DNA of 5,827 nt, from NCBI GenBank assembly GCA_003132765.1, contig PKYU01000399.1, forward strand, positions 1,474 to 7,300. Reading direction: 5' to 3'. This DNA comes from Chitinophagaceae bacterium. Its GTDB lineage: Bacteria > Bacteroidota > Bacteroidia > Chitinophagales > Chitinophagaceae. The notes below the pieces were generated by a model that did not search any database, was not told the DNA's origin, and worked only from the letters and a program-made list of their open reading frames with translations. Positions 5,817-5,827 of this stretch are shown here, in pieces (position 1 is the stretch's first letter; each line of letters starts with the position of its first letter). The translations under genes and the position numbers were made by a program.

Positions 5817-5827
5817 ATGATTTCACG
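5817..5827 (+). CDS. Possible start of a downstream gene, cut by the right edge
   Basis: ATG at 5817-5819 opens a frame (M-I-S) that runs off the window after three codons, behind an A/T-rich leader like those of the other genes here. The earlier ATG at 5803 stops after two more codons. Too little is visible to assign a function or to be sure that this is a gene. Confidence 0.2.

Overview
The window looks like part of a cell-surface polysaccharide (O-antigen or capsule-type) gene cluster. The host is most likely a low-GC Gram-negative bacterium of the Bacteroidota. That assignment is inferred from the AT-rich composition, the near absence of Shine-Dalgarno sequences before the starts, and the style of the Wzt proteins; it rests on no marker gene. 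All intact genes lie on the + strand.

Layout from left to right: (1) the C-terminal two thirds of a Wzm-type ABC-2 permease, cut by the left edge; (2) 6 nt later, a full-length Wzt-type ATPase with a C-terminal carbohydrate-recognition domain (wzt copy 1); (3) 15 nt later, an FkbM-family methyltransferase; (4) a 402-nt AT-rich gap holding a perfect 20-bp palindrome and a coding-like tail that stops just before the next gene; (5) a second, smaller FkbM-family methyltransferase; (6) a 259-nt gap that looks empty but carries a decayed piece of a second wzm gene; (7) a second full-length Wzt (copy 2) starting directly after a run of ten T; (8) about 300 nt of non-coding sequence with two sets of inverted repeats, then a possible gene start at the right edge.

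How the parts may work together: Wzm and Wzt form the ABC transporter that moves finished, lipid-linked polysaccharide across the inner membrane. In well-studied systems the Wzt C-terminal domain recognises a modified chain end. Methyltransferases in such clusters commonly O-methylate sugars, sometimes as the terminating cap. Here two Wzt proteins share almost the same ATPase core but have strongly diverged C-terminal domains, and each lies beside an FkbM methyltransferase. Only the first has an intact permease in view. The wzm relic before copy 2 suggests that a second complete wzm-wzt module once existed, lost its permease and kept its ATPase and recognition domain. The most interesting hypothesis is that one permease is now served by two interchangeable Wzt subunits with different glycan specificities. 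This is inference and is not shown by the sequence alone.

No tRNA, rRNA, CRISPR array, insertion sequence or transposase was seen.
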